Shown here: positions 43,123-51,491 of the stretch, in pieces
Layout of the letters: each line of letters begins with the position of its first letter
Numbering within the stretch: position 1 is the first letter of the stretch
Assembly (NCBI GenBank): GCA_020353535.1
Contig: CP070696.1
Location: forward strand, 3,639,446-3,695,385
Length of the DNA stretch: 55,940 nucleotides
Direction: 5' to 3'
Source: Spirochaetaceae bacterium
GTDB taxonomy: Bacteria; Spirochaetota; Spirochaetia; SZUA-6; DRHE01
Made by a program: the position numbers and the translations under genes
Notes under the pieces: generated by a model
Told to the model about the DNA's origin: nothing
Databases searched by the model: none
The model's input: the letters and a program-made list of their open reading frames with translations, nothing else

Positions 43123-43857
43123 ATGAACGAGAAACGGCTGGAAGGAAGGATTGCACTGGTCACCGGTGCCTCGAGGGGCTTCGGCGCGGGCATCGCCCGG
43201 GCGCTGGCCGCCGAAGGAGCCGCGGTCTGGTTGACCGCTCGCAGCCAGAAGGAACTGATAACGGTCGCCGAGGCTTGTGGAGGCCGCCCGCTGGTGGCGG
43301 ACGTCACCAGCGGCAGCGACTGGGATCGGGTATTTCAAAACGTTCAGTCGGAAAGCGGCCGGCTGGACATCCTGATTAACAACGCGGGTGCAGGCGTCAG
43401 TGTAAGTCCGCTGGCCCAGACCTCCGACGCGGATATCCAGCACAGCCTCGACGTCAATCTGCTCGGCACTATTCTGGGATGCAGCCGGGCGGCCAAGCTC
43501 ATGACCGCTCAGAAGAGCGGCACAATCGTCAATTTGGCCTCCGCCTGCGCGGTGCAGGCCTGGCCGGGCTGGAGTGTCTACTCAGCGGCCAAAGCCGGGG
43601 TTCTGCAATTGACCCGCTGCCTCTACACCGAGCTTCGCCCTCACGGTGCCCGTGCCACCTGCCTGGTGCCCTCCTGGGGCGCCACCGATTTCTCCAGGGC
43701 GGCGGGCCTGCCGGAGTTCGACGAGGTGACGGCAAAGAAATGCATCCAGCCGCTGGAACTCGGCCGGGTAGTGGCTGATATCTGTGCCCTGCCTTCGCAT
43801 TTGACTGTGCAGGAGCTGATCCTCTGGCCCCTGGTGCAGCAGGTGGAACCGCTGTAG
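43123..43857 (+). CDS. Short-chain dehydrogenase/reductase
   Basis: 244 aa from the ATG at 43123, which follows an AGGA/CAGGAAG region; the frame is open far upstream but that part is not SDR-like. Classical SDR: cofactor loop TGASRGFGAG (about 15-24), NNAG, and the catalytic pair in WSVYSAAKAG (YxxxK). 3-oxoacyl-ACP-reductase-like. Substrate unknown. Its last six codons and stop are duplicated in the following 18 bases. Confidence 0.85.
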   Translation: MNEKRLEGRIALVTGASRGFGAGIARALAAEGAAVWLTARSQKELITVAEACGGRPLVADVTSGSDWDRVFQNVQSESGRLDILINNAGAGVSVSPLAQTSDADIQHSLDVNLLGTILGCSRAAKLMTAQKSGTIVNLASACAVQAWPGWSVYSAAKAGVLQLTRCLYTELRPHGARATCLVPSWGATDFSRAAGLPEFDEVTAKKCIQPLELGRVVADICALPSHLTVQELILWPLVQQVEPL

Positions 43858-43875
43858 CAAGTGGAGCCGCTGTAG
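43840..43875. repeat. 18-bp tandem duplication spanning the SDR stop codon
   Basis: 43840-43857 and 43858-43875 match at 16 of 18 bases. Each copy ends with Val-Glu-Pro-Leu-stop in the SDR frame. Same kind of arrangement as at the copZ end. Confidence 0.8.
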
Positions 43876-43957
43876 CCGGGGACCCGTAGTGCCAGGCGTC
43901 GGTTATGGGAAATCGGCAGTCATAGACAGCGGGGATGAGGGCGGAGAGAGAGGGGCA

Positions 43958-45232
43958 TTAACCCATCATCAGAGCCCGGGTCATCTCCACCCACCGCCTG
44001 AGGCGGGGACGATCTCCGTTGATGGTGTAGATGTCGCGGTAGCAGAGCTCCAGGTTGCAGTCTCTAGCCGCAGTTAGGGTGTCACGGATGTCCTTCTCCA
44101 GCAGATCCCAGTAGGGATTGGGTCCGCTTATATTGGCCGGTGTGGGCTTGCGGGAATAGACGTAGTCCTTTCCCAACATCTCCCCCATTTTGAACAGGTC
44201 ACTCCAACCCGACACGGACACGACCCGCAGGTTGGGGATGGCCCGGCGAACGTACTCGAAGCGGTCGTCCAGCCCCTCACAGCACCCGTAGTAGGTCAGG
44301 CCGAAGGGTCGGGTCACCTCCGCGATGTATGGAAGAAAGAACTCATCGAACATGGTCGGGGAGATCGGCTCGCTCTCCTGGGATTCGACCCAGCACCAGC
44401 AGTCTTTCAGTCGCACCTCCTGGTCCTCGTCGACGGGCGGCAAGTCGGAAACGAAACCGTAGCTGCCGTTGCAGGGCATCCAGGTATCAAGATTCTGGTA
44501 CAACAGACCCTCCTGTTCCAGGAAGCGGAAATGGGCCTGGCGGTCATCTCGGATCAGAACCATCATTTTGTGGATCAATTCCGGCTTGTCGTAGACCCAC
44601 AGCAACAGATTGTTGTTGCCGATCAATTTGAACAGGTCCATGGTCAGGCCGCCGAAGAGGTTCCCCAGCCAGGGGCGGTAACCTGGGTCCGGATCGAAGG
44701 GATCGTAGCCGCCCACTTTCACCGGCAGGATGTCGCCGAAGACATCCTCCAGCATTTTCTTCTGGCGGATGGTTTCCTCCCGGTTCACGCACCGAGTGCG
44801 AAGGTGGAGCTTCTTGAAGTCCTCTTCCGACCGGACCCCGAAGTTGAAGGTATAGCCCACGTCGCTCCCATCGCAAGCCTGTACGTGGGTTGCCACGATG
44901 GGAACGCCGTAATCGGATATTTCGATGTCCCAGGGTATACGGAAGTACTGGTCGACAACGATGTCATCGCCGATCTCGTCAGCGTGCCGCACGATTTCGA
45001 ACAGAGATTTCTCGATATTGCGGAGATATGGATCCTGACAAACGAGCTCATCCCGACCTATGTAATCGGAAAGCATGCAGGTCTCTACCAGGATCATAGG
45101 CCGCTCGGCCTGCAGGTCTTTGACGGCCCGCCACTGCCGGCGCCGCTCCTCCATAACTGACTGGTTGGCATGCTCCAGCCAGCGAGTCGCGAGATCACGC
45201 AACACCTGTGCTTCTTTTCTGCTCACCTTCAA
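43958..45232 (-). CDS. Uroporphyrinogen decarboxylase (URO-D)-superfamily protein
   Basis: 424 aa, TTG start seven bases after GAGGG. The TIM-barrel pattern resembles the URO-D/corrinoid-methyltransferase superfamily proteins common in anaerobes (ERPMILVETCMLSDY, GGYDPFDPDPGYRPWLGNLFGGLTMDLFKLI, PISPTMFDEFFLPYIAEVTRPFGLTYYGCCEGLDD). Not a heme-pathway enzyme by context. Such proteins may act as methyltransferases or lyases on small molecules. The same-strand transaldolase gene upstream is 29 bp away, so the two probably form an operon. A cluster of Cys residues (YYGCCEG, CWCW) could bind metal. Confidence 0.65.
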   Translation of the reverse strand: MKVSRKEAQVLRDLATRWLEHANQSVMEERRRQWRAVKDLQAERPMILVETCMLSDYIGRDELVCQDPYLRNIEKSLFEIVRHADEIGDDIVVDQYFRIPWDIEISDYGVPIVATHVQACDGSDVGYTFNFGVRSEEDFKKLHLRTRCVNREETIRQKKMLEDVFGDILPVKVGGYDPFDPDPGYRPWLGNLFGGLTMDLFKLIGNNNLLLWVYDKPELIHKMMVLIRDDRQAHFRFLEQEGLLYQNLDTWMPCNGSYGFVSDLPPVDEDQEVRLKDCWCWVESQESEPISPTMFDEFFLPYIAEVTRPFGLTYYGCCEGLDDRFEYVRRAIPNLRVVSVSGWSDLFKMGEMLGKDYVYSRKPTPANISGPNPYWDLLEKDIRDTLTAARDCNLELCYRDIYTINGDRPRLRRWVEMTRALMMG

Positions 45233-45261
45233 GATATTACCCTCTCAGGTATTGCAATTGT

Positions 45262-46347
45262 TTACAGGTCCGGGTTGGGCATCATGAAGTCCCGGATCAG
45301 GCTGGACAGCTGCTGGCAGCCGGCTGAGAACTGCCGCAGGGTCCTCACCGTGGGGCCGAAGCCGTCGAACTCCTCGATCTTCATCCCTTCCGGCTCGTAG
45401 GCCCGTCGGAACTCCGTGAACTTTTTGGCCAGCTCGCCCACGATCTTCGGGTCCACCGGATCCTCGATGCGATCCTTCACCTCCACGTCGCTGGCGTTGT
45501 AGCGAAGCTGCCACTTGTACGGCGGTGAGATCACCACTTCCCCGCCGATGAACTCGCTCCAGTGCATGTGGTTGCGAAAGGCGGCTGAAAGTAAACGCAG
45601 GCGGTAGCCCCGCTCCTTGAAGATCTTGTAGGTGCGCTTGAAGATGGCCACTCCGGCCCACTCCAGGTAGCCCGGATCGGTGATGATGTTCTCCTTGTTC
45701 ATTACCACTTTGAGCCAGTCATCGATCCGTCCCACCATGATGGTGCACACAGGACCCATGGTGGCGATGTCCTTGCCCTCGGCCTCCCGCCGCTTCAGAC
45801 CCCGCTCCACCGCCTCGGCCACGGCCAGGCACTGGGGGGTGGAGAAGCACACCGTGGCGTTGATGCTCACACCCCGGTAGGTGGCCTCCTCGAAGGCCGG
45901 GATACCGGCTTTGGTCACCGGGATCTTCACGATCATGTTGGGGGCAAGCCCGGAGAAGTGCACAGCCTGCTCAACGATGGCCTCGGTGTTACGGTAGAAG
46001 CGGGGATCGGTCTGGATGCTCAGCCGTCCGTTCCTGCCCTTCTCCCTGTCGAAGATGGGCTTCAACAGCTCCGCTCCCTTGATGGAGATCTCTTCGACCA
46101 ACCGCCAGCCGATCTCATCCTCGGTGGCCGTGGGCATCTCCTCGATCAGCTGGTGGATGCGCTCCCGCCATAGATCCATCTCCTTATCCAGGACGTTCAG
46201 CACGATCACCGGATTGCAGGTGGCTCCCACCGCTCCGTGCTCTATGGCGTAGGTCAGCTCCTGCACCGAGGCGCTGTCGTTCCAAAGACAAGTCGGGGTG
46301 GTCTGGGTCATCTGGTGCAGGGGACTTTTGTATTTCTGTGCGCTCAT
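45262..46347 (-). CDS. Transaldolase-family protein
   Basis: 361 aa, longer than the usual 215-320. Transaldolase barrel features: GAVGATCNPVIV (39-49, equivalent to TNPxI), Schiff-base Lys141 in NMIVKIPVTKAGIPAF, and a YRGVSINATVCFS segment (equivalent to GI-xNxTLxFS). It transfers a dihydroxyacetone unit between sugar phosphates or cleaves an analogous aldol. The extra length lies mainly in the C-terminal 90 residues. It diverges from the fructuronate-reductase-type SDR gene, pointing to sugar or sugar-acid metabolism. Confidence 0.82.
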   Translation of the reverse strand: MSAQKYKSPLHQMTQTTPTCLWNDSASVQELTYAIEHGAVGATCNPVIVLNVLDKEMDLWRERIHQLIEEMPTATEDEIGWRLVEEISIKGAELLKPIFDREKGRNGRLSIQTDPRFYRNTEAIVEQAVHFSGLAPNMIVKIPVTKAGIPAFEEATYRGVSINATVCFSTPQCLAVAEAVERGLKRREAEGKDIATMGPVCTIMVGRIDDWLKVVMNKENIITDPGYLEWAGVAIFKRTYKIFKERGYRLRLLSAAFRNHMHWSEFIGGEVVISPPYKWQLRYNASDVEVKDRIEDPVDPKIVGELAKKFTEFRRAYEPEGMKIEEFDGFGPTVRTLRQFSAGCQQLSSLIRDFMMPNPDL

Positions 46348-46436
46348 TCTTAGCTCCTTGGATCATCCGAACTGGGCCAATCCTAGTGGATTGCAACGGT
46401 CCTGTCAATTAATCGCAATTTCCAGAGAGTTTTTTC

Positions 46437-46465
46437 TTGACCCCTCTATGAATTCTCCCTTCAAT
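46437..46465 (+). promoter_or_regulatory. Candidate promoter of the SDR pair
   Basis: TTGACC (46437-46442), 17-bp spacer, weak TTCAAT (46460-46465). The -35 region shares TTTTCTTGACCCCT with the promoter at 25937-25950. Confidence 0.4.
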
Positions 46466-46501
46466 GTAGCTGTTTGGTATAGCTGTCATACGGAGGTAAT
46501 A

Positions 46502-47356
46502 ATGGGTGACAAGTCCGTTGATCTCTTTTCCCTTGAAGGTAAGGTGGCCGTTGTCACCGGCGGAGGGGGTGAGCTGTGCGGAACGATTTCAGAAGCCCTG
46601 GCTGCGCGAGGTGTAAAGGTCGCTGTCCTGGATATAAATCCGGAGGCGGCTGAAGCCCGGGTTGCCGCGATCCAGAAGGCGGGGGGAGAGGCCAGAGCCG
46701 CTGCCTGCAGTGTTTTGGATGAGAGTCAATTGACGGATGTGTACGAGGTTTTAACGGCGCAGTGGGGTCCTCCGGACATCCTCATCAATGGTGCGGGGGG
46801 GAACAATCCAAGAGGAAGTACATCCGTTTCCTTTCTCGAGGCGGAGCACCTCGGCAATTCAGGGGCGGGGACCTTTCTGGATCTGGAGCTTGATGGATTT
46901 CGCGGTACCTTCGATCTCAACTTCCTGGGGACCTTCCTGCCTACAAAGGTGTTCACCCGAGGTATGATCGAACGGGGCTCCGGCTCGATTTTGAACATGG
47001 CTTCCATGAGCGCTCTCACACCTTTGACAAAAGTCGGTGCCTATTCAGCGGCAAAAGCGGCTGTGGCCAATTTCACAAAATGGCTGGCCGTGCATCTGTC
47101 CCACACCGGTGTGCGGGTGAACGCCCTGGCTCCTGGTTTTTTCATGACCGAGCAGCTCCGTTTCCTCCATGTCGATCAAACCACCGGGGAGCTGACTCCC
47201 CGGGCCAAACAGGTGTTGGCCCGCACGCCGCTGGGCCGTTATGGGGATCCCAAGGACCTGATCGGAGCGGTGATCTGGCTGCTCTCCGATGCAGCCGCTT
47301 TTGTTACAGGAGTGGTCCTGCCCATCGATGGCGGCTTCTCCGCCTACAGTATATAG
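46502..47356 (+). CDS. SDR, D-mannonate oxidoreductase (fructuronate reductase) type
   Basis: 284 aa from the ATG at 46502 with GGAGG six bases before it. Strong match by eye to the YjmF/UxuB-type SDRs: cofactor loop TGGGGELCG, NGAGGNNPRGSTS, NFLGTFLPTKVF, MASMSALTPLTKVGAYSAAKAAVANFTKW (Tyr and Lys of YxxxK), APGFFMTEQ and IDGGFSAYSI at the end. These enzymes interconvert D-fructuronate and D-mannonate with NAD(P)H in hexuronate use. No uxaC or uxuA gene is in the window. The next SDR gene starts 16 bp later. Confidence 0.85.
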   Translation: MGDKSVDLFSLEGKVAVVTGGGGELCGTISEALAARGVKVAVLDINPEAAEARVAAIQKAGGEARAAACSVLDESQLTDVYEVLTAQWGPPDILINGAGGNNPRGSTSVSFLEAEHLGNSGAGTFLDLELDGFRGTFDLNFLGTFLPTKVFTRGMIERGSGSILNMASMSALTPLTKVGAYSAAKAAVANFTKWLAVHLSHTGVRVNALAPGFFMTEQLRFLHVDQTTGELTPRAKQVLARTPLGRYGDPKDLIGAVIWLLSDAAAFVTGVVLPIDGGFSAYSI

Positions 47357-47372
47357 AGATTCGGAGAAGATC

Positions 47373-48227
47373 ATGGCCAAAGAAAAACCTTTCGTGCCGC
47401 CGAATGAGATGCCCCCTAGACCGATCCAGCCGCTGCTTACAGGCCAGAAGGCTCTGGTTACAGGAGCCAGCAAGGGAATCGGCGAGGGCGTCGCCGTGGC
47501 CCTGGCCCAGGCCGGTGCCGACGTGCTGCTGAACTACTTCAGCGATCCGGAGGGAGCGGAGAAGACCGCCGAGAAGGTGCGTAAGGCCGGCCGTCAGGCC
47601 CTGGTGGTGCAGGCCGATGTAGCCGTAGAGGAGGAAGTTCAGTCGATGGTCGCCCGGATGATCGAAGCCTTCGGCCGCATCGACATCCTGATCAACAACT
47701 CGGGCATCCAGCTCAATGCCCCTTTCGACAAAATGACCCTGGCCCAGTGGCAGCGGGTGATCGACATCAACCTGACCGGCCAGTTCTTATGCGCGCGGGA
47801 AGCGGTACGGGTCTTCAAGCGGCAGGGGATCGACAAGTCCATCTCCTACGCCATGGGCAAGATCATTCACATCAGCTCGGTGCACGACATCATCCCCTGG
47901 GCCGGGCACGTGAATTATGCCGCGGCCAAGGGCGGGATCATGCTGCTGATGAAGAGCATCGCCCAGGAGCTGGCGCCCCTGCGTATCCGGGTGAACAGCA
48001 TCTCCCCGGGAGCGATCCGCACCCCCATGAATCTGGAGAAGCTCACGACTCCGGAATCTTACCGGGACCTCCTTTCCCTGATACCCTACAAGCGCCTCGG
48101 GGAGGCTGAGGATGTGGGCCGGGCTGCGGTCTGGCTGGCCTCGGATGACTCGGACTACGTCCACGGCGCGGTCCTGTACGTGGACGGGGGCATGGTGCTG
48201 TACCCGGAGTTTGCCAGCGGGGGGTAG
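47373..48227 (+). CDS. SDR, glucose-1-dehydrogenase-like
   Basis: 284 aa from the ATG at 47373, with GGAGAAG a few bases upstream; the frame is open earlier through the end of the preceding gene. A polar, Pro-rich start (about 1-28) precedes the SDR fold: TGASKGIGEG, NNSG, catalytic ISSVHDIIPWAGHVNYAAAKGG (Ser, Tyr, Lys) and VDGGMVLYPEF. Similar to glucose/ribitol dehydrogenases of the family. Co-transcribed with the mannonate oxidoreductase-type gene, so a second oxidation or reduction of the same sugar acid is plausible. Confidence 0.83.
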   Translation: MAKEKPFVPPNEMPPRPIQPLLTGQKALVTGASKGIGEGVAVALAQAGADVLLNYFSDPEGAEKTAEKVRKAGRQALVVQADVAVEEEVQSMVARMIEAFGRIDILINNSGIQLNAPFDKMTLAQWQRVIDINLTGQFLCAREAVRVFKRQGIDKSISYAMGKIIHISSVHDIIPWAGHVNYAAAKGGIMLLMKSIAQELAPLRIRVNSISPGAIRTPMNLEKLTTPESYRDLLSLIPYKRLGEAEDVGRAAVWLASDDSDYVHGAVLYVDGGMVLYPEFASGG

Positions 48228-48364
48228 AGGGGTAGGAGGTGGCTCGGGCTTCCGATCAGGGGTGCGTCGCCGCCTTCGTCGTGTGCCGGGTCGCCAGGCT
48301 GCACGGGCTGCTGAGCCGCACCACCCGCAGCGGCCGCGCCTGTGGTACGTGGTACCGATCGGTG

Positions 48365-48392
48365 TTGACTTTATCCGGTGAAATCAGATAAT
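48365..48392 (+). promoter_or_regulatory. Promoter of the DUF362 gene
   Basis: TTGACT (48365-48370), 16-bp spacer, GATAAT (48387-48392). The gap 48228-48481 otherwise holds a short palindrome (GGTAC-GTG-GTACC) and an 11-bp direct repeat. Confidence 0.55.
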
Positions 48393-48428
48393 GGGCGTAC
48401 ACAGGGCGATCGTTCCACGGGGGATGCA

Positions 48429-48455
48429 CTCCCCGGAGAGCGCGCTCCCCGGAGA
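48429..48455. repeat. 11-bp direct repeat in the DUF362 leader
   Basis: CTCCCCGGAGA occurs at 48429-48439 and 48445-48455, separated by GCGCG, in the expected 5' leader of the DUF362 gene. Confidence 0.6.
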
Positions 48456-48481
48456 ACGCAAACAGCGATATCTATCAGTCT

Positions 48482-49672
48482 ATGGCAAAAGTTGTTCTCG
48501 TGCGCTGCACCTCCTACGACATCCGCGAAGTGGACACGGCGATCCGCCGGGGCATCGAGCTGCTCGGCGGACTAAAGCGATTTTCCCGCAAGGATGAGCG
48601 TATCCTGCTGAAACCGAATCTGCTCGCCCCGGATCCGCCGGAGAGGGGCACCACCACCCATCCGTCTGTGTTCCGGGCGGCCTGCCGTATCTTCAAAGAG
48701 AGCGGCGCCCGGGTATCGTACGGGGACTCACCGGCCAGAGGTTCCTCACTGAGCGTGGCCACCCACGCCGGGCTGCAGCAGGTCGCCGCGGAGGAGGCGG
48801 TCCCCCTGGACGATTTTCAGACCGTGGTGGAGGTATCCCACAAAGAGGGAAGGCAGAACAAGAAGTTCTCGCTGGCCAAGGCCGTTGTGGAGGCGGACGG
48901 GGTGATCAGTCTGCCGAGGTTCAAAACCCACGCCCTGGAGAAGATCACCGGGGGGGTGAAGAACCAGTTCGGCTGTGTACCCGGGTTTCTCAAAGCGGAG
49001 TTCCACGCCAAGCTGACCAACGCCGTGGAGTTCGGCCGCATGCTCGTGGACCTGACCAATCTTGTCCGCCCCAGGCTGTACATTCTGGATGCGGTTTACG
49101 CCATGGAGGGCAACGGCCCCCGCAGCGGCAATCTGCGTAAGATGAATCTGCTGATGCTGTCCGAAGATCCCGTGGCTCTCGATGCTACAGCCTGCCGTCT
49201 GATAGATGTGGACCCCACATTGATCCCCACCATCGTGTACGGAGAGGAATTCGGCTGCGGGACCTTTCAGAAGGAGGAGATACAGTTGGAGGGGGACTCC
49301 TTCGAGGAGTTCTTCTGCCCGGAATTCGACGTGGATCGGGGGCCGATAGAGAAGTATGTCTCAGGCAGCGGCTCGAAGCTGGCCGTGGTACTGCTGGCCA
49401 TCGTCAAGACAAAGGTGGGCAACCGTCTGTTTCACAAACTGCTGATCACCAAACCGGTAATCGATGCGGCCAAATGCGTCAAGTGCGGGATATGCGTGCA
49501 AATTTGCCCGACCCGCCCCAAATCCGTCGACTGGATTGAGGGGGACAAATCCCGCCCGCCCCGGCACGATTACGAACGCTGCATCCGCTGCTTCTGCTGC
49601 CAGGAAACCTGTCCCGAGGGCGCCATATACGTAAAAAAGCCTCTATTGAGGAAGATCGTGGCCGACTATTGA
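48482..49672 (+). CDS. DUF362 protein with two 4Fe-4S clusters
   Basis: 396 aa. The N-terminal DUF362 domain (about 1-300) shows ILLKPNLLAPDPPERGTTTHP, ADGVISLPRFKTHALEKITGGVKNQFGCVPG and LDAVYAMEGNGPRSG. The C-terminus is a two-cluster ferredoxin: Cys332, 335, 338, 342 and Cys367, 370, 373, 377 (C-x2-C-x2-C-x3-C twice), with the adjacent Cys372 extra. Such proteins are frequent in anaerobes and facultative anaerobes; their reaction is not known. No ribosome site is seen before the ATG. The next gene starts 32 bp later. Confidence 0.82.
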   Translation: MAKVVLVRCTSYDIREVDTAIRRGIELLGGLKRFSRKDERILLKPNLLAPDPPERGTTTHPSVFRAACRIFKESGARVSYGDSPARGSSLSVATHAGLQQVAAEEAVPLDDFQTVVEVSHKEGRQNKKFSLAKAVVEADGVISLPRFKTHALEKITGGVKNQFGCVPGFLKAEFHAKLTNAVEFGRMLVDLTNLVRPRLYILDAVYAMEGNGPRSGNLRKMNLLMLSEDPVALDATACRLIDVDPTLIPTIVYGEEFGCGTFQKEEIQLEGDSFEEFFCPEFDVDRGPIEKYVSGSGSKLAVVLLAIVKTKVGNRLFHKLLITKPVIDAAKCVKCGICVQICPTRPKSVDWIEGDKSRPPRHDYERCIRCFCCQETCPEGAIYVKKPLLRKIVADY

Positions 49673-49704
49673 CTGCGGCGGTTTTTGCGAGGAGGAGCAA
49701 CCGT

Positions 49705-50433
49705 ATGAGTCAATTCTCACTATCATGGAGTACAGCCCACAGGAGCGTGGTAATCGCCCTGGCTACCTTCACAGGGGGGTATTTCCTCTACTGGTTCATT
49801 GCCAACTCCGCGGGTCTGCGACGATTCTGTGACAAGCGCTTCGAGGGCGAACGAGCCCAGGCCATGTACATCCTCTTCCAGCGGATTGTGGGAATTGTTT
49901 TTCTCGGTATTCCGGCTGTACTGATTACTATAATCCTGCCGGAGTTCCGTTTCCGCACCTTCGGAGTACTCCCGATAGAATCGATAGCGACCCTGTACTG
50001 GATTCTTGGGATCAGCGCCGTAATCATTCCGCTTGTCCTGAGTTTCTCCCGCACCCCGAGCTTCTTCGAAACCTATCCCCTGATCCGCGCCCAAAACTGG
50101 GACGGCTTTCTGATCGCGGCCAATACGGTGAGTTGGTGCCTCTACATACTCATCTACGAGTTTCTGTTCCGCGGTTTCCTTCTGGGGGCCTGTGTTGAAC
50201 CCTTCGGTGTCTGGCCGGGGATTCTGGTGAACGTGGCCGTGTACGTATGCGTGCATATCCCCTACGGATTTTGGGTCACCCTCGGAGCCCTGCCACTTGG
50301 GCTTGCCATGTGCATGGCCACGGTGCATACGGGAAATATCTGGACGGCTTACGCCGTACATTTGCTGGTTGCTCTGCTGAATGACTACGTGGCTCTGGCT
50401 GCCAATCCCCGTACCCGGGTTCGTCTAGGTTGA
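49705..50433 (+). CDS. CPBP-family intramembrane protease-like protein
   Basis: 242 aa from the ATG at 49705 with AGGAGGAG eight bases before it. About seven helices. CPBP (CAAX protease/bacteriocin-processing) motifs: motif 1 normally EExxxR reads YEFLFRG, so the first Glu is Tyr; a His in VYVCVHIPYG fits motif 2; HLLVALLND fits motif 3. The change may reduce protease activity or mark a non-peptidase relative. Its 3' end overlaps the convergent epimerase gene by 9 bp. Confidence 0.72.
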   Translation: MSQFSLSWSTAHRSVVIALATFTGGYFLYWFIANSAGLRRFCDKRFEGERAQAMYILFQRIVGIVFLGIPAVLITIILPEFRFRTFGVLPIESIATLYWILGISAVIIPLVLSFSRTPSFFETYPLIRAQNWDGFLIAANTVSWCLYILIYEFLFRGFLLGACVEPFGVWPGILVNVAVYVCVHIPYGFWVTLGALPLGLAMCMATVHTGNIWTAYAVHLLVALLNDYVALAANPRTRVRLG

Positions 50434-51450
50434 GCCGCGCCGCTGTACCCGTTGCCGCAGGAATTGTAGATCCAGGTAGCCGTTGTCCCGGAACCACTGG
50501 AACGCCTCGTCTATGGCCGTCTCTATGGGTGTCTGGGGCATCTCGAGTTCCTGCACGGCTCTGCGGGCCGTATAGTAGTGTTCGGACAGGGCGAGGTTGA
50601 CCAGCTTCAGGGTCAGCGCAGGCATCACATTGAACACCCGGCCATAGATCGATCCGGCCAGGCCGACCGTCCTTCCCAGCCAGGCCGGCCAGGTCGTCTT
50701 GGAGGCGGGTTTTCCGATGACCGAGGAAATTTTCGCGAACAGCTCGCTGTAGGAGAGATTTTCATTGCCCAGGATGTAGCACTTGCCGACTTTGCCCTTT
50801 TCCAGCGCATTGGCGATGCCCACAGCCACATCCTTCACCGAAGCGTAGTTCCTGCCGCCCGTGCCTCCGCCTGGGAGTTTTTGGTGATACGTGCCGAGAA
50901 TCAGAGTTCCCGAGCCGGGCTTGGCATCGTAGGCTCCGAACATGTAGGTCGGATTGACAACTACCGCCGGCACATCCCCACTTTCAGCAGCCTTCAGAAC
51001 GATTTTTTGGGCTTCGTACTTGCTGTCGAAGTAGTCCAGTCCGAGGCGGCGGCCGAGGTACGGACGGGTCTCATCTCCGGGATCCTCTTTGCTGCCGTAC
51101 CCGAAAGAGGTGGCGCTGCCCACGTAGACCAGTTTGCCCACACCCGCTGATTTTGCCGCTTCCACAACGTTGGCCGTTCCGTCGATGTTGATGCGTCTTT
51201 GGATATAGCTCCGAGGAGGCCAGATCGATGTATTGGCGGCTGCATGAATGATCGCCTCGCAGCCCTCGACGGCCTGCTGCAGGGATGCAGGACTTAGAAT
51301 ATCGCCGTGGAGCACCTCGGCCACTTTGCCGTCCAGGTTGTGTTCCATGTTGCCGGGACCCACGAAAGCTCGGATCCGATACTTCCTAGCAAACAACTCG
51401 TCGATCAGATTTCGACCAAGAAAACCATTTGAACCCGTGATCAGTATCAT
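50425..51450 (-). CDS. NAD-dependent epimerase/dehydratase, dihydroflavonol reductase-like
   Basis: 341 aa extended SDR. Cofactor loop TGSNGFLGRN with Gly6, Gly9, Gly12; HAAANTSIW; catalytic YFDSK (YxxxK); NPTYMFGAYD. The 3-beta-HSD/dihydroflavonol-4-reductase branch fits best. It may reduce or epimerise a steroid-like, polyketide or nucleotide-sugar substrate. It follows the TRAP binding protein gene on the same strand by 41 bp. No further pathway genes adjoin. Confidence 0.82.
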   Translation of the reverse strand: MILITGSNGFLGRNLIDELFARKYRIRAFVGPGNMEHNLDGKVAEVLHGDILSPASLQQAVEGCEAIIHAAANTSIWPPRSYIQRRINIDGTANVVEAAKSAGVGKLVYVGSATSFGYGSKEDPGDETRPYLGRRLGLDYFDSKYEAQKIVLKAAESGDVPAVVVNPTYMFGAYDAKPGSGTLILGTYHQKLPGGGTGGRNYASVKDVAVGIANALEKGKVGKCYILGNENLSYSELFAKISSVIGKPASKTTWPAWLGRTVGLAGSIYGRVFNVMPALTLKLVNLALSEHYYTARRAVQELEMPQTPIETAIDEAFQWFRDNGYLDLQFLRQRVQRRGST

Positions 51451-51491
51451 ATCGTCCTATTCCATTGTTATTTCCGCACCCGCAGGCAGAG

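Noticed and set aside
48227..48240. GGGGTAGAGGGGTAGG as a third stop-spanning tandem repeat
   Set aside because: Only 8 bp per unit, not in frame and G-rich; could be chance.
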